Made by a program: the position numbers and the translations under genes. A model generated the notes under the pieces. The model saw only the letters and a program-made list of their open reading frames with translations. It made no database searches and was not told the DNA's origin. DNA of 57,691 nt, from contig JACPOB010000037.1 of the NCBI GenBank assembly GCA_016185145.1, positions 1-57,691 on the forward strand, given 5' to 3'. This document shows positions 1 to 10,881 of the stretch, in pieces. Position 1 is the first letter of the stretch. Each line of letters opens with the position of its first letter. Source of the DNA: Rhodospirillales bacterium (GTDB taxonomy: Bacteria; Pseudomonadota; Alphaproteobacteria; Reyranellales; Reyranellaceae).

Positions 1-1
1 G

Positions 2-352
2 CGCGCCAAGGTCATGCGCCAGACCTGCCACGAGGTGCTGACCTCGCTCGGCATCACCCATGACCCGCTGCTCGAGCTCGCCATGGAGATGGAGCAGATC
101 GCGCTCAAGGACGACTACTTCATCTCCAAGAAGCTCTACCCCAACGTCGACTTCTACTCGGGCATCATCTTCCGCGCGATCGGCATCCCGACCTCGATGT
201 TCACCGTGCTGTTCGCGGTGGCGCGCACTGTCGGCTGGATATCGCAGTGGAACGAGATGATCGAGGACCCCGACCAGAAGATCGGCCGGCCGCGTCAGCT
301 CTACAACGGCCAGACCGAGCGGCCCTACAAGCCGCTTCACATGAGAGGCTAA
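2..352 (+). CDS. gltA: Citrate synthase, C-terminal fragment
   Basis: This is the last 116 or so residues of citrate synthase, which condenses oxaloacetate with acetyl-CoA in the TCA cycle. The reading frame is open from base 2, so the gene begins outside the window. The segment NVDFYSGI carries the family's catalytic aspartate, and the tail [10 protein letters not shown] holds the usual C-terminal arginine region. The C-terminal length and sequence match the hexameric type II enzyme of proteobacteria. In many alphaproteobacteria gltA closes the bamA-lpx-fabZ neighbourhood, and here it again lies near bamA and fabZ but points the other way. Identity is clear although only about a quarter of the protein is present. 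Confidence 0.95.
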   Translation, partial: RAKVMRQTCHEVLTSLGITHDPLLELAMEMEQIALKDDYFISKKLYPNVDFYSGIIFRAIGIPTSMFTVLFAVARTVGWISQWNEMIEDPDQKIGRPRQLYNGQTERPYKPLHMRG

Positions 353-386
353 GGCACCGGATCGCTGTCCTGGGAGGAAGCGAGAC

Positions 387-587
387 ATGGCACGATCATC
401 GCGAGGGCCGCGTCAGGCAACGACCTGGGCGGCCGAGCAGAACCCCCGGCCGCTGCCGCGCATCGTGCGGCTCGGCCGGCCGGCCAACGACAATGTCCGC
501 CAGCTCAGACCGCTGGCGCTCGCCTTGTACGGAACGTTCGCCGCCGCCGTCGTCCTGTTCTTGCTGGTTCACTGGCGGCTGCTTTAG
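387..587 (+). CDS. Small single-span membrane protein, unknown function
   Basis: A 66-residue protein with a basic N-terminus, the short motif RPANDNV at about residues 31-37, and one predicted transmembrane segment at about 45-63 (ALYGTFAAAVVLFLLVHW), ending right after it. I do not recognise a function. The gene is believable because a strong ribosome binding site (GGGAGG) lies nine bases before the ATG and it follows gltA by 34 bases on the same strand. The PANDN motif recurs in small alphaproteobacterial proteins of unknown role (from general knowledge, not searched). It converges with the minus-strand gene that ends at 595. Confidence 0.55.
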   Translation: MARSSRGPRQATTWAAEQNPRPLPRIVRLGRPANDNVRQLRPLALALYGTFAAAVVLFLLVHWRLL

Positions 588-594
588 CGGCAGC

Positions 595-1061
595 CTATCT
601 GCAGGCCAAGTTTTCGGCGCTTACGCCGACCTGGACGATGCGCGGCTTGTCGACGCCGGCCACGGCGACATACTTGAAGACGCGATTGTCGATCTCGCGC
701 TTCTGTGCGGGCTGCACCACCATTGTCGCCGTGCCGGCGATCAGTCGCCAGAAGGCCGAGGCCTGCGGCTGCTTGGCGGGGTCGCGGCTGAAGGAGAAGT
801 CGATGCCGGTGTTGGTGAGATAGGCGCGGCCGCTGGAATCGGTGATCCAGAACTCCTCGATCGGCGAATTCGCGGCGATGTCCTTCAGCGCGGCGTTGAT
901 CTCCGCCGGCTTCATGCCCGCCTTCTCCGCGGCGGCGACGTAGTTGGCCGCCAGCAATGCCTGGCCGATCATGTATTTGCCGACGGTGGCTTCACAATCA
1001 GCCGCCTGCGCCGGCAGGCCGGCGACGACGACCAGAGCGCAGACGACTCGAGCGACGGCCC

Positions 1062-1065
<4 letters not shown>
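595..1065 (-). CDS. Secreted cache-like domain protein, unknown function
   Basis: About 156 residues. The GTG start at 1065 is chosen because it overlaps the gloA stop as GTGA, suggesting translational coupling, and because it gives a clean signal peptide (hydrophobic core [15 protein letters not shown], cleavage near residue 19-21). An upstream start would read through gloA in another frame. The mature part has a helical stretch followed by a PAS/cache-like alpha-beta region ([18 protein letters not shown], then [19 protein letters not shown]). Free-standing periplasmic single-cache proteins are usually sensors or ligand binders, but no signalling domain or partner is encoded here. It occupies the place where lpx genes normally lie. 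Function unknown. Confidence 0.7.
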
Positions 1066-1466
<401 letters not shown>

Positions 1467-1477
1467 CGTCCCCTCCT

Positions 1478-1957
1478 CTACCTGATCATGGCGGCGAAGG
1501 TCGCCTCGGCCGAGACCTTGCCTTCGACAATCCCCTTGCCGGAGAACTTCCAGACGTTGGCCCGGCTCTGTATCTTCTCGACGTGCAGCTCCAGGCGGTC
1601 ACCTGGCACGACCGGCCGGCGGAAGCGCACGTCGTCGATCGACATGAAATAGACGAGCTTGCCGTCCGCCTCCTGCCCCAGGCTCGACATCACCAGCACG
1701 GCGGCGGTCTGCGCCATCGCCTCGATGATCAGCACGCCCGGCATCACCGGCTCGGACGGGAAATGCCCCTGGAAAAACGGCTCGTTGATGCTGACGTTCT
1801 TGATGCCGACGGCGCTGCTGTCGAGCCGCATCTCGGTCACCCGGTCGACCATCAGCATGGGATAGCGATGCGGGATCAGCTGCAAGATGCGCTTGATGTC
1901 CGCCACGGTCGCCGTCGCGGTCGCCGCCATGCTGGTCTTGTCGGTCTGCATGTTCAT
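1478..1957 (-). CDS. fabZ: 3-hydroxyacyl-ACP dehydratase FabZ
   Basis: A 159-residue hot-dog-fold dehydratase that removes water from 3-hydroxyacyl-ACP in fatty acid elongation. The catalytic pair is visible: His65 in GHFP and Glu79 in IIEAMAQ. The N-terminal [20 protein letters not shown] is typical of FabZ. ATG codons at residues 3 and 10 are alternative starts, since the first dozen residues look unconserved. It follows bamA by 16 bases. In most alphaproteobacteria lpxD lies between bamA and fabZ and lpxA follows fabZ; neither is here. Confidence 0.96.
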   Translation of the reverse strand: MNMQTDKTSMAATATATVADIKRILQLIPHRYPMLMVDRVTEMRLDSSAVGIKNVSINEPFFQGHFPSEPVMPGVLIIEAMAQTAAVLVMSSLGQEADGKLVYFMSIDDVRFRRPVVPGDRLELHVEKIQSRANVWKFSGKGIVEGKVSAEATFAAMIR

Positions 1958-1973
1958 CCTGGCGCCATCCCCC

Positions 1974-4277
1974 TTAGAAGCGCGTGCCGAAGCTGAAGCG
2001 GATGTTCTCCGTCTTGTCCCATGGGTCCTGCTGCAGCGGGAAGGCGTAGTCTATACGGATCGGCCCGAAAGGCGATATCCATTGGATACCGACGCCGGTC
2101 GAGATTCGCATGGTATTGCTGGTCAGCACGGTGGTGCTGTATTGCGCCGGCCCACCCAGGCCCCACAGCGAGCCGACATCCACGAAGGCCTTGCCGAAGA
2201 TGCCGATCTCCTTGGGCAGGCCCAGCGGGAAGCTGAGCTCGGTCGTGCCGGTATAGAAGTAGGTGCCGCCGAGCGAGTCCGCCGTGATCGAGTCGCGCGG
2301 ACCGATGCCGCCGACCTGGAAGCCGCGCAGCGTGTCGCCGCCGATGAAGAACAGGTTGTTCAGCCGGAGTGAGGAGCCGTTGTAAGGCAGCACCATGCCG
2401 ACCGAGCCGCCCACCGAGGCGACGACGTCCTCGAAGATGCTCTGGTAGTAGACCGCGTCGGCCGTCGTGCGGAAGTACTGCTCGGTGCCGATCAGGCCAG
2501 CCACCGCCATCGAATTGCGCAGCAGGAAGCCCTTGGTCGTATTGAGGCGGGTGTCGCGCGTATCCCAGGCCAGCGTCTCGGAGACTTCCGAGACCACCGA
2601 CGTTCCCGCGTTGAGCTGCACAATCTGCGAGGCCCAAGGTTGCACGTTGTAGATGTCGGTCTGGCGCAGCGTATAGCGCACGTTCTGCCGCAAATGCTCG
2701 GTGTAGGCCCAGCCCGAGCGCAGGGCGAAGCCGATGCTGCGGTCGTTGTACGAGGCCACCGCCTGGCGGTCGTTGGAGGTGCGGAAGATGTCGAAGCCCG
2801 CCGCCATCGGGCGGTCCATGAAATACGGCTCGGTGAAGCTGAGGTCGATCAGGGTGCTCAGGGTGCCGATCGACACGCCGAGCCTGAGCTCCTGGCCCTT
2901 GCCGAGCAGGTTGCGCTCCTTGATCGAGATGTCGCCCAGCACGCCTGACGTCGTCGAAAAGCCGGCGCCGAACGAGATGTCGCCGGTGCTCTGCTCGACC
3001 ACCTGGACCTCCAGGTTGGTCTTGTCCGGCGCCGAGCCGGGCTGCGCCGAGATGTCGACCTTCTCGAAGAAGCCGAGGTTCTTCAGGCGCTGCTGGCTGC
3101 GCCGCACCTTGGCGGTCGAGAAGGCGTCGCCCTCGGCCAGCCGGAATTCGCGGCGGATCACCTTGTCGAGCGTGCGCGTGTTGCCCGAGATGTTGATGCG
3201 CTCGACATAGACTCGCGGACCTTCCTGGATGTCGAAGGTGACGTCGACGGTGAGGTTGTCCTTGTTGCGACGGATGTTGGGGCGAACCTCGACGAAGGCA
3301 TAGCCCAGGGATCCCACGAGATCGGTGAGCGCCGTGACCGTCTTCTCGACCTCGTCGGCGTCGTACCACTCGCCTTCGGACATCGTCAGATAGCTCTGCA
3401 GCACGTCGACGTCGAGGCCCTGGAAGCGGGTCGACACCTCGACCTTGCCGAACTTGTAGCGCTCGCCTTCGCTGATCGTGAAAGTGATGAAGAAGCCTTC
3501 GCGATTGGGCGCGAGCTCGGCGACCGCCGACACCACGCGGAAGTCGGCATAGCCCTCCGAGAGGTAGAACTTGCGCAACAGCTCGCGGTCGAGATTGAGG
3601 CGGTCGGGATCGTAGCGATCGTCCGACGACAGGAAACGATACCAGGCGCTCTCGCTGGTCCTGATCTTGCCGCGCAGCGTGCCGTCGCTGAACGCCTCGT
3701 TGCCGACGAAGCTGATGCGCTGCACGCCCGTCACGTCGCCTTCGTTGATCTCGAACACGAGATCGACGCGGCCCTGATCAAGCTTGATGACCTTGGGCTC
3801 GACCGAGGCGTTGTAGCGGCCGCTCCGCCGATAGATCGTCAGGATGCGCTCGACGTCGGCCTGCACGCGCGCGCGCGTGAAGACCTGACGCGGCTTGGAC
3901 TGCACTTCGTCGCGCAGCTTGTCGTCCTCGATCTTGCGGTTACCCTCGAAGGCGACGCGGTTGATGATGGGGTTTTCGACGACCTTCACGACCAGGGTCG
4001 ACCCCTGCATCTCGATCGTGACGTCGGAGAACAGCCCGGTACCGAACAGCGCCTTCAGCGACCGGTCGGCAGCGGCGTGGTCGTATGGCTGCCCTTCCTT
4101 TAGCTGCAGGTAGGAGCGGATGGTCTCGGGCTCCGCACGCACGTTGCCCTGGACCTGCACGGCCGTGATCGTGCCGCCAGCGGTCGCAGCGGCGGGGCCA
4201 CGCTGGGCATGCGCCGCCGTGCCGAACGTCAGAATTGCCGCAACGGCCAGTACAGCCCAACGAAAGATCAAACTCAC
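1974..4277 (-). CDS. bamA: Outer membrane protein assembly factor BamA
   Basis: Central subunit of the BAM complex, which folds beta-barrel proteins into the outer membrane. The GTG at 4277 is preferred (767 residues) because it gives a compact Sec signal peptide ending AHA-Q at about residue 24; a TTG at 4340 would add 21 unusual residues. The periplasmic half carries five POTRA domains (residues about 30-410), followed by a 16-strand barrel with VRFEGNRKI-like POTRA motifs before it and [18 protein letters not shown] near the end. The last residue is Phe, the usual outer-membrane protein signal. It lies downstream of rseP, the standard arrangement. Confidence 0.96.
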   Translation of the reverse strand: MSLIFRWAVLAVAAILTFGTAAHAQRGPAAATAGGTITAVQVQGNVRAEPETIRSYLQLKEGQPYDHAAADRSLKALFGTGLFSDVTIEMQGSTLVVKVVENPIINRVAFEGNRKIEDDKLRDEVQSKPRQVFTRARVQADVERILTIYRRSGRYNASVEPKVIKLDQGRVDLVFEINEGDVTGVQRISFVGNEAFSDGTLRGKIRTSESAWYRFLSSDDRYDPDRLNLDRELLRKFYLSEGYADFRVVSAVAELAPNREGFFITFTISEGERYKFGKVEVSTRFQGLDVDVLQSYLTMSEGEWYDADEVEKTVTALTDLVGSLGYAFVEVRPNIRRNKDNLTVDVTFDIQEGPRVYVERINISGNTRTLDKVIRREFRLAEGDAFSTAKVRRSQQRLKNLGFFEKVDISAQPGSAPDKTNLEVQVVEQSTGDISFGAGFSTTSGVLGDISIKERNLLGKGQELRLGVSIGTLSTLIDLSFTEPYFMDRPMAAGFDIFRTSNDRQAVASYNDRSIGFALRSGWAYTEHLRQNVRYTLRQTDIYNVQPWASQIVQLNAGTSVVSEVSETLAWDTRDTRLNTTKGFLLRNSMAVAGLIGTEQYFRTTADAVYYQSIFEDVVASVGGSVGMVLPYNGSSLRLNNLFFIGGDTLRGFQVGGIGPRDSITADSLGGTYFYTGTTELSFPLGLPKEIGIFGKAFVDVGSLWGLGGPAQYSTTVLTSNTMRISTGVGIQWISPFGPIRIDYAFPLQQDPWDKTENIRFSFGTRF

Positions 4278-4412
4278 CCCCGGCACCTTCCCAGACGACC
4301 TGCCGGCCAGTTTCAGGATCGCATTTTCATAAACCGGCAATACGGACTTAGCTACCTCTTTGTCCCCGGTTGTCCGCCTTCCGGGTGTCGCGTCATGTCA
4401 CCGCACAAGGCC

Positions 4413-5789
4413 TTAGGTGAACATGCGCAGGATCTGCTTTATGTCGTTGAAGGTCGCCAGCAACGCCAGGCCGATCACCAGGCTGAAGCCGACCTTCAGT
4501 CCGAATTCCTGCGCACGCAGGCTGAGCGGCTTGCCGCGCACGGCTTCGTACAGATACATCGCCAAGTGACCGCCATCGAGCATCGGCACAGGCAAGAGAT
4601 TGAAGATGCCGAGCACGACAGACAGCGCGATGACGAGATTGAGGATGCCCGCCCAGCCGGCATAGGAGGCCTCGCCCGCCGCCTTGGCGATGCGGATCGG
4701 CCCGCCCAGTTCATCCACAGGCCGCGTCGCCGTCAGGATCTGCCCCATCGACGTATAGAACATCGAGGTCATGCCCCACACGGCGCGCACGCCGGCGCCC
4801 ATGGCCCCCACCAGGCCGTGACTGCGGACCTCGGTGACGTTCGCCGGGCGTATCCGCAGCCGCCCGATCGTGTATTCCTTGCCGGCGCAGTCGACCGCCT
4901 TGTCGGCGATCGGCGTGACCACCGCTTCGCCGCGCTTGCCGTCGCGATCATAGGCAATGGTGACCGGGCTGCCCGCGCGATCGCCGATCAATTCCGGGAT
5001 GCGCGAAAAGTATTCGACCGGCTTGCCGTCGATCTCGAGCAGCAGGTCGCCGACCTTGAGGCCGGCCGCCTCGGCGGGGCTGTCGGCCGTGAAGCCGCCG
5101 ACCACGGGCCGGATCAGCTGATCCATGCCGTAGTCGCCGAGCCGCATGGTGTTGCTGAAGCGGTCGGTCCGCTCGCAGTACTTGGGAATGATCACGCTCT
5201 TCAGCAGCTGATTGCCGCGGCGATACTCGATAGGCATCGGCTTGCTGAGATGGAGGAATTGGGCCTCGGTGATGTCCTCGTAGCGGTTGACCCGGCTGTC
5301 CCCCAACCGCACGACCTCGTCGCCGGTATGCAACCCTGCCTTGGCGGCCGGCCCGTCGACCTGCACCGCGATCGTGGTCGGCGTATAGGGCTCGCCGGCG
5401 ATAAAGAAGACAGCCGTCAGCACCACGAAGGCAAAGATCAGGTTGGCCAGCGGTCCTCCCAGCACGACGGCGGCGCGGGCATAGAGCGGCTGGCTGAAGA
5501 AGGCCCGCTTTCTCTGTTCGAGCGTCAGCGGCTCGCCGGACGGCGTCGCACTCGTGGCGTCGCTGTCCCCCAGGAACTTCACGTAGCCGCCCAGGGGCAC
5601 GGCAGAGATCTTCCAGCGCGTGCCGTTTCGGTCAGTCCAACCGATCAGTTCGGGTCCGAATCCAATGGAGAAGACCTCGGCATGGATGCCGAACCGACGC
5701 CCCACCCAGTAGTGGCCGTACTCATGGACGAACACGAGCAGCGTCAGGACCAGAACGAAGTACGGCAGGTAAGTCGTGAACAGCGACAT
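4413..5789 (-). CDS. rseP: Site-2 intramembrane metalloprotease RseP
   Basis: Zinc protease that cuts transmembrane anti-sigma factors or leftover signal peptides within the inner membrane. The 458-residue protein starts with a membrane helix bearing the zinc motif HEYGH (His22, Glu23, His26). Two PDZ regions lie between the membrane parts, around LHTGDEVVRLGDSRV and AAGLKVGDLLLEIDGKPV. The third zinc ligand is in LLPVPMLDGGHL near residue 400. The length and two PDZ domains are closer to the E. coli protein than to the shorter versions common in alphaproteobacteria. It sits between dxr and bamA as in most proteobacteria. Confidence 0.95.
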   Translation of the reverse strand: MSLFTTYLPYFVLVLTLLVFVHEYGHYWVGRRFGIHAEVFSIGFGPELIGWTDRNGTRWKISAVPLGGYVKFLGDSDATSATPSGEPLTLEQRKRAFFSQPLYARAAVVLGGPLANLIFAFVVLTAVFFIAGEPYTPTTIAVQVDGPAAKAGLHTGDEVVRLGDSRVNRYEDITEAQFLHLSKPMPIEYRRGNQLLKSVIIPKYCERTDRFSNTMRLGDYGMDQLIRPVVGGFTADSPAEAAGLKVGDLLLEIDGKPVEYFSRIPELIGDRAGSPVTIAYDRDGKRGEAVVTPIADKAVDCAGKEYTIGRLRIRPANVTEVRSHGLVGAMGAGVRAVWGMTSMFYTSMGQILTATRPVDELGGPIRIAKAAGEASYAGWAGILNLVIALSVVLGIFNLLPVPMLDGGHLAMYLYEAVRGKPLSLRAQEFGLKVGFSLVIGLALLATFNDIKQILRMFT

Positions 5790-5819
5790 GGCTCAGTACA
5801 CCACGAATTTCTTTTCACA

Positions 5820-7028
5820 TCAATTACTTAGCGCACGCCCCTGCACGGCTTTCTCGGCCCGGCCACGGGCCTCCCGATCGGCGGCCTGGACCTGCTGGAC
5901 CGATTCCACCCGTTCCGACGACAGGCTGCTTGCCGTCAACACGTCTTCGACGACACGGGCAATATCGAGGAAGCCGATGCGACGCGCCAGGAACGCCGCC
6001 ACGGCCACCTCGTTGGCAGAATTCAGCACGATCGGTGCGAATCCACCCAAAGCCAGAGCCTCTCGCGCCAGACGTAGCGAGGGAAAGCGGCCGGAATCGG
6101 GCCGCTCGAAAGTGAGTGGCGCGAGAGTGGTGAAGTCGAGCCGTTCGGCAGGGCTGTCGATGCGCGAGGGCCAGCCGAGGGCATGGCTGATCGGCACGCG
6201 CATGTCCGGCGTGCCGAGTTGCGCCAGCACCGAGCCGTCGCGGTAAGCCACCATGGAATGGATCACCGACTGCGGGTGAACGACGATCTCGATCTGGTCG
6301 GCCGGCAATCCGAACAGCAGATGTGCTTCGATCAGCTCAAGGCCCTTGTTCATCATGGTTGCCGAGTCGATCGAGATCTTGGCGCCCATGTCCCAGTTCG
6401 GATGGGCCAGCGCCTGCTCGGGCGTGGCCTCGGCCATGTCGGCCAGCGCCGACGTTCGGAACGGCCCGCCGGACGCCGTCAGGATCAGCCGGTCGATGGC
6501 GTGGCGATGGCGCGGCTCGAGCACCTGGAAGATGGCATTGTGCTCGGAATCGACAGGCAGCAGCGCTCCACCCGATTCCTCGATCGCGTTGATCAGGAGC
6601 TTGCCGGCACAGACCAGCGCCTCCTTGTTGGCCAGCGCCACCATGGCGCCGCGCCGTGCCGCCACGAGGGTCGGCTCGAGGCCGGCGAAGCCCACGACGG
6701 CCGCCATCACCCATTCGGCAGGCCGCGCCGCCGCTTCGATGACGGCTGTCGGTCCTGCGGCGGCCTCGATCGAGGTCCCGACAAGGGCATCCTTGAGGGC
6801 CTTGTAGCGCTGCTCGTTGGCAACCACGGCCATGCGGGCCCGCAGCCGGCGCGCCTGCTCCGCCAGCGCCTCGACCGAATTGCCGGCAACCAGCGCTTCC
6901 ACCCGGTAGCTCTCCGGGTCGCGCGCAATGAGGTCGACGGTGCTCTGACCGACCGATCCGGTCGATCCCAGGATCGTCACGCCGCGCGGCCGATCGGCCG
7001 ATGGGGCATGCCAGCTCGTCACATCCAT
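5820..7028 (-). CDS. dxr: 1-deoxy-D-xylulose 5-phosphate reductoisomerase
   Basis: Second enzyme of the MEP isoprenoid pathway, converting DXP to MEP with NADPH. About 402 residues. The start at 7028 (MDVTSW) is preferred because GGAGG lies six bases upstream; the ATG at 7034 directly abuts that site. The N-terminal Rossmann motif [13 protein letters not shown] binds NADPH. The active-site segments [20 protein letters not shown] and [13 protein letters not shown] are intact. The gene overlaps the end of cdsA by 10 bases, so it is probably co-translated with it. Products feed isoprenoid synthesis, including the substrate of UppS encoded two genes upstream. Confidence 0.96.
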   Translation of the reverse strand: MDVTSWHAPSADRPRGVTILGSTGSVGQSTVDLIARDPESYRVEALVAGNSVEALAEQARRLRARMAVVANEQRYKALKDALVGTSIEAAAGPTAVIEAAARPAEWVMAAVVGFAGLEPTLVAARRGAMVALANKEALVCAGKLLINAIEESGGALLPVDSEHNAIFQVLEPRHRHAIDRLILTASGGPFRTSALADMAEATPEQALAHPNWDMGAKISIDSATMMNKGLELIEAHLLFGLPADQIEIVVHPQSVIHSMVAYRDGSVLAQLGTPDMRVPISHALGWPSRIDSPAERLDFTTLAPLTFERPDSGRFPSLRLAREALALGGFAPIVLNSANEVAVAAFLARRIGFLDIARVVEDVLTASSLSSERVESVQQVQAADREARGRAEKAVQGRALSN

Positions 7029-7714
7029 GGCCATCCTCCGTCCACGATCAGCCGGATCAAAGCCGCCCCGACGAGGACGGCGAGGAGCCCATCCACGCGG
7101 TCGAGCAGCCCGCCGTGACCCGGGATCAGCGTGCCGCTGTCCTTCACGCCGGCTTGGCGCTTGGCCGCCGATTCGAGGAGATCGCCGATCTGTCCGACGA
7201 CCGCCAGGCCAGCACCAATGGCAGCCAAGGTGAATGTATGGCCGAGGCCGAAGGCATAGCCTACGGCCGAACTGGCCACCGCCGCCCAAGACATGCCGCC
7301 CACCAGTCCGGACCAGGTCTTTCCCGGGCTGATGCGGGGCGCGAGCTTGGCGCCGCCCGCCGCCCTGCCGACGGCATAAGCGCCGATATCAGTCGCCCAG
7401 ATGCAGGCCATGATCCAGATGATGGTCTCCCGGCCGTCGCCCGGCTGATGGCGCAGCCACAACAGCGCGATAACGGCAGCCAGGGTGTAGGCGACGGCGA
7501 GAAGACGCAGCAACGGCCGTCCACGCGTCAAACCGATCCATTCCGAGATAAGCAGCGGCGCCGCCACGGCCGCCACCAGATCGATCCATGGGAACCCGAA
7601 CCAGATCGCGGCCAGCACCATCGGCCCCAGGACGGCTGCCGACAGGATGCGCAGCACCAGACCGCGATGCCGCCCGAAACGCCCGACCGGGGCGTCAGCC
7701 GCCGACGCCGCCAT
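7019..7714 (-). CDS. cdsA: Phosphatidate cytidylyltransferase
   Basis: Integral membrane enzyme making CDP-diacylglycerol from phosphatidate and CTP. The ATG at 7714 gives 231 residues and overlaps uppS by 20 bases; the open frame continues upstream but only antisense-like residues are encoded there. Several hydrophobic helices are visible (about residues 18-40, 55-75, 78-98, 125-155). The C-terminal family signature is complete: [11 protein letters not shown], then [12 protein letters not shown]. It is somewhat shorter than the 270-285 residues typical of the family, at the N-terminal side. No ribosome binding site is obvious, so expression probably relies on coupling with uppS. Confidence 0.93.
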   Translation of the reverse strand: MAASAADAPVGRFGRHRGLVLRILSAAVLGPMVLAAIWFGFPWIDLVAAVAAPLLISEWIGLTRGRPLLRLLAVAYTLAAVIALLWLRHQPGDGRETIIWIMACIWATDIGAYAVGRAAGGAKLAPRISPGKTWSGLVGGMSWAAVASSAVGYAFGLGHTFTLAAIGAGLAVVGQIGDLLESAAKRQAGVKDSGTLIPGHGGLLDRVDGLLAVLVGAALIRLIVDGGWPWM

Positions 7715-8435
7715 ATCGCCGTTCACGCCGACGGAACTCGGCGATCGCCTGCTCCAGGTGCTCCTTGCCGAAATCCGGCCATAGCGTGTCGACGAAAACC
7801 AGCTCGGCATAGGCGCACTGCCAGAGCAGGAAATTGCTGATGCGCTGCTCACCGCTGGTGCGGATCAGCAGGTCCGGGTCGGGCACGCCCGCCGTCAGCA
7901 GCTCCTGCTCGAAGCACTTCTCGTCGATGCCGTCGGCTGCGAGCTCGCCGGCGGCGACACGGCGCGCCAGGCTCCGCGTCGCCTGCAGGATCTCGTCGCG
8001 CGCGCCGTAATTGATGCAGATGTTGACGTCGATGCGGCTGTTGGCGCACGTCATCTTCTCCGCTTCGCCGATGTCGCGCACGATGTCGGCGGCAAGGCCA
8101 TCGCGGTTGCCGATGACGCGCAACCGTGCGCCGTTCTTGTGCAGCTCCTCGAGCTCGTTGCGCAGGTAGTGGCGCAACAGGCCCATCAGGTCGTTGACCT
8201 CGTCAGCCGGCCGCGTCCAATTCTCGGTCGAGAAGGCAAAGAGCGTCAGCACAGGAATGCCGAGCTCACCCGCGCCGCGCACCACGCGCCGCACGGCGTC
8301 GGCGCCGCGCCGGTGGCCGGCGACCCGAGGCAGTCCCCGCGCCTTTGCCCATCGCCCGTTGCCGTCCATGATGATGGCGACGTGATGGGGACCCGGCGCC
8401 GGGTCCGCGGTGGCGGGCAGCGACGCAGTCGACAT
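7695..8435 (-). CDS. uppS: Undecaprenyl diphosphate synthase (cis-prenyltransferase)
   Basis: Makes the C55 carrier lipid for peptidoglycan and other surface polymers by adding isopentenyl units to farnesyl diphosphate. The 246-residue protein has the catalytic Asp24 in IIMDGNGRWAK, the substrate motif FAFSTENW, and the C-terminal LLIRTSGEQRISNFLLWQ with the conserved arginines. The ATG shares one base with the frr stop (TGATG), so translation is coupled. It belongs to the conserved run rpsB-tsf-pyrH-frr-uppS-cdsA-dxr-rseP-bamA. Confidence 0.97.
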   Translation of the reverse strand: MSTASLPATADPAPGPHHVAIIMDGNGRWAKARGLPRVAGHRRGADAVRRVVRGAGELGIPVLTLFAFSTENWTRPADEVNDLMGLLRHYLRNELEELHKNGARLRVIGNRDGLAADIVRDIGEAEKMTCANSRIDVNICINYGARDEILQATRSLARRVAAGELAADGIDEKCFEQELLTAGVPDPDLLIRTSGEQRISNFLLWQCAYAELVFVDTLWPDFGKEHLEQAIAEFRRRERRYGGVGG

Positions 8436-8989
8436 CAGACCGTCTTGATCTCTTTTTCCTTGTGCGCCAGCACTTCATCGACCTGCTTGACGTACCGGTC
8501 GGTGAGTTTCTGTACCTCGTCCGATTTCTGACGATGCTCGTCCTGTGAGATCTTGTGATCCTTCTCGAGCTTCTTCAGCGATTCCATGCCGTCGCGACGC
8601 ACGTTGCGCACGGCGACCCGGCCGTGCTCGGCGTACTTGTGCGCAAGCTTGGCAAGTTCGGCGCGCCGCTCCGCGGTGAGTTCGGGAATGGGCACACGGA
8701 CGAGCTGCCCGTCCGGCGACGGATTGAGGCCTAGGCCCGCTTCGCGGATCGCCTTGGCGACCGAGACCACCAGGCCCTTGTCCCAGACGTTGACGGCGAG
8801 CAGCCGCGGCTCGGGCGCGCTCACCGTTCCGACCTGGTTCAGGGGCATGCGCTGGCCGTAGGCGTCGACCATGACCGGGTCGAGCAGGTTCACCGAGGCG
8901 CGGCCGGTCCTGAGACCACCCAGCTCCTTCTTCAGCGCATCCATGGCGCCGTGCATGCGTTTTTCAAGTTCCTTGATATCGGCGGTCAT
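8435..8989 (-). CDS. frr: Ribosome recycling factor
   Basis: Splits post-termination ribosomes together with EF-G. The ATG at 8989 gives 184 residues, the usual family length of about 185. Typical segments are [20 protein letters not shown] near residue 30 and the C-terminal [18 protein letters not shown]. The extra upstream open frame lies inside pyrH and is discarded. The start is two bases after the pyrH stop. Confidence 0.97.
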   Translation of the reverse strand: MTADIKELEKRMHGAMDALKKELGGLRTGRASVNLLDPVMVDAYGQRMPLNQVGTVSAPEPRLLAVNVWDKGLVVSVAKAIREAGLGLNPSPDGQLVRVPIPELTAERRAELAKLAHKYAEHGRVAVRNVRRDGMESLKKLEKDHKISQDEHRQKSDEVQKLTDRYVKQVDEVLAHKEKEIKTV

Positions 8990-8991
8990 CT

Positions 8992-9717
8992 TCAGCCCTC
9001 GTCTCTGATGATGGTGAAGGTCCCCTCCCCGCGCATCGTGGCGGCGAATGCGCCGGGCTTGTGGATGTCGAACACGATGATGGGAATGCGATTCTCGCGA
9101 GCCAGCGAGATCGCCGAGGCGTCCATGACCTGCAGGTCGCGCTGCAGCACGTCCATGTAGGTGAGCGAATCGTATCGCTTCGCGGTCTTGTCCTTCTTGG
9201 GATCGGATGAGTAGACGCCGTCGACCTGGGTGCCTTTCAGCATGCCGTCGACGCCCATCTCGGCCGCGCGCAAGGCGGCGGCCGTATCGGTCGTGAAGAA
9301 CGGGTTGCCTGTGCCGGCGGCAAAGATCACCACGCGCCCCTTCTCCATGTGGCGCGCAGCGCGCCGGCGGATGTAGGGCTCGCACACGGTGGTCATCGGA
9401 ATGGCCGACTGCACGCGCGTCTGCAGGCCCTGGCGCTCGAGTGCGCTCTGCATAGCCAGTGAATTGATGACGGTTGCCAGCATGCCCATGTAGTCGCCGC
9501 TCGCCCGGTCCATGCCCGATGCTGCGGCCGACACGCCACGGAAGATGTTGCCGCCGCCGATCACCAGACAGACCTGCACCCCCATCTCGTGCACAGTCTT
9601 GATCTCCTGGGCCACCATGCCGACCATGGCGGGATCGAGCCCATACTCCCGACTCCCCATGAGCCCCTCGCCCGAGAGCTTAAGCAGAACGCGGCGATAG
9701 CGGGGGCTCGACGGCAT
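8992..9717 (-). CDS. pyrH: Uridylate kinase
   Basis: UMP kinase of the amino-acid-kinase fold, phosphorylating UMP to UDP in pyrimidine synthesis. 241 residues. Key segments are the N-terminal [12 protein letters not shown], the glycine-rich [10 protein letters not shown], and the nucleotide site [17 protein letters not shown]. Its position between tsf and frr is the standard bacterial arrangement. The gene is intact and normal in length. Confidence 0.97.
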   Translation of the reverse strand: MPSSPRYRRVLLKLSGEGLMGSREYGLDPAMVGMVAQEIKTVHEMGVQVCLVIGGGNIFRGVSAAASGMDRASGDYMGMLATVINSLAMQSALERQGLQTRVQSAIPMTTVCEPYIRRRAARHMEKGRVVIFAAGTGNPFFTTDTAAALRAAEMGVDGMLKGTQVDGVYSSDPKKDKTAKRYDSLTYMDVLQRDLQVMDASAISLARENRIPIIVFDIHKPGAFAATMRGEGTFTIIRDEG

Positions 9718-9790
9718 CGGGGTGCCTCAGACTCCAGTTTTCTTGGGCAACACAGGCCCAAGGGCCCGCGCGCCAGTGTTCGTTGTCATA

Positions 9791-10717
9791 CTACTTCTTG
9801 AGCTGGGCAGCCACCTCTGCCGCGAAGTCCTCGGACTTCTTCTCGATGCCCTCGCCCAGACCGAAGCGCAGATAGCCTGCCAGACGGACCGGGGCGCCGA
9901 CCTGCTTGGCGGCATCGTCGACCACCTTCGAGACCTTGGTCTTGCCATCCATGATGAAGGCCTGCTCCAGCAGGACCCATTCCTGGTAGGCCTTGCGGAT
10001 ACCACCCTCGACCATCTTGGCGATGATGTCGGCCGCCTTGCCGCTCTGGGCGGCCTTCTCGGTCAGCACGCCGCGCTCGCGCTCGACCTCAGCCTTGTCG
10101 AGAGCGTCGATGGTCAGCGACTTCGGGTTGGCCGACGCCACATGCATGGCGAGCTGCCTGGCGAGCGCCTCGAGCTTGGCCTTGTCGCCGGTCGATTCGA
10201 GCGCCACCAGCACGCCGATCTTGCCGAGATCCGGCGCCACCTTGTTGTGCATGTAGCTGGCGACGACGCCGTCGGAGACCGACAGCATGGCGGCTCGGCG
10301 CAGCGACATGTTCTCGCCGATGGTGGCGATCAGGTGCGTGAGCTCGCCCTGCACGTCGCGGCCGGTACCCGGGTACGGGGCAGCCGCGACCTTCGCCAGG
10401 TCGCCGCCGTTATCGAGCGCGATCTTCGCCGAGTCGCCGACGAACTTCTGGAACATGTCGTTGCGGCCGACGAAGTCGGTCTCGGCATTGACCTCGATGA
10501 CCGCGCCGCTTGTGCCGTTGGCGACCACGCCGACCAGACCCTCGGCCGCGACGCGCCCGGCCTTCTTGGCCGCCGCCGACAGACCCTTGGTACGCAGCCA
10601 GTCGACCGCCTTCTCGAGATCGCCCGCGACCTCGCTCAGCGCCTTCTTGCAATCCATCATGCCTGCGCCGGTCTTCTCGCGCAGTTCCCTGACCAGGGAG
10701 GCCGTGATCTCAGCCAT
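9791..10717 (-). CDS. tsf: Elongation factor Ts
   Basis: Guanine nucleotide exchange factor for EF-Tu. The 308-residue protein has the N-terminal UBA-like domain ([19 protein letters not shown]), the core motif [17 protein letters not shown] stretch at about residues 72-86, and a complete dimerisation domain. It follows rpsB, as in most bacteria, but the intervening 164 bases contain a long perfect inverted repeat (10801-10840). Confidence 0.97.
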   Translation of the reverse strand: MAEITASLVRELREKTGAGMMDCKKALSEVAGDLEKAVDWLRTKGLSAAAKKAGRVAAEGLVGVVANGTSGAVIEVNAETDFVGRNDMFQKFVGDSAKIALDNGGDLAKVAAAPYPGTGRDVQGELTHLIATIGENMSLRRAAMLSVSDGVVASYMHNKVAPDLGKIGVLVALESTGDKAKLEALARQLAMHVASANPKSLTIDALDKAEVERERGVLTEKAAQSGKAADIIAKMVEGGIRKAYQEWVLLEQAFIMDGKTKVSKVVDDAAKQVGAPVRLAGYLRFGLGEGIEKKSEDFAAEVAAQLKK

Positions 10718-10800
10718 GTGTCACTCCGTATCGCGCATCGAGCGCGTTCATTGAAAAAGCCCATTGCTGGGAGCATGCCAGACTACCCGCGCGTCATGAC

Positions 10801-10840
10801 TCTCATGTTCCTCTCCCCCTTGGGGGAGAGGAACATGAGA
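10801..10840. repeat. Perfect 19-bp inverted repeat between rpsB and tsf
   Basis: Arms 10801-10819 and 10822-10840 are exact reverse complements with a two-base centre; the core reads CTCTCCCCC / GGGGGAGAG. Shorter outer arms CGCGTCA (10790-10796) and TGACGCG (10847-10853) surround it. In RNA it would make a very stable hairpin between the two coding regions. No U-run follows, so it is not a canonical terminator; it could partly attenuate tsf or protect the rpsB transcript end. Confidence 0.85.
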
Positions 10841-10881
10841 AGACTCTGACGCGTCTCGGGAGCGGCGCGCCCCGCGAATAG

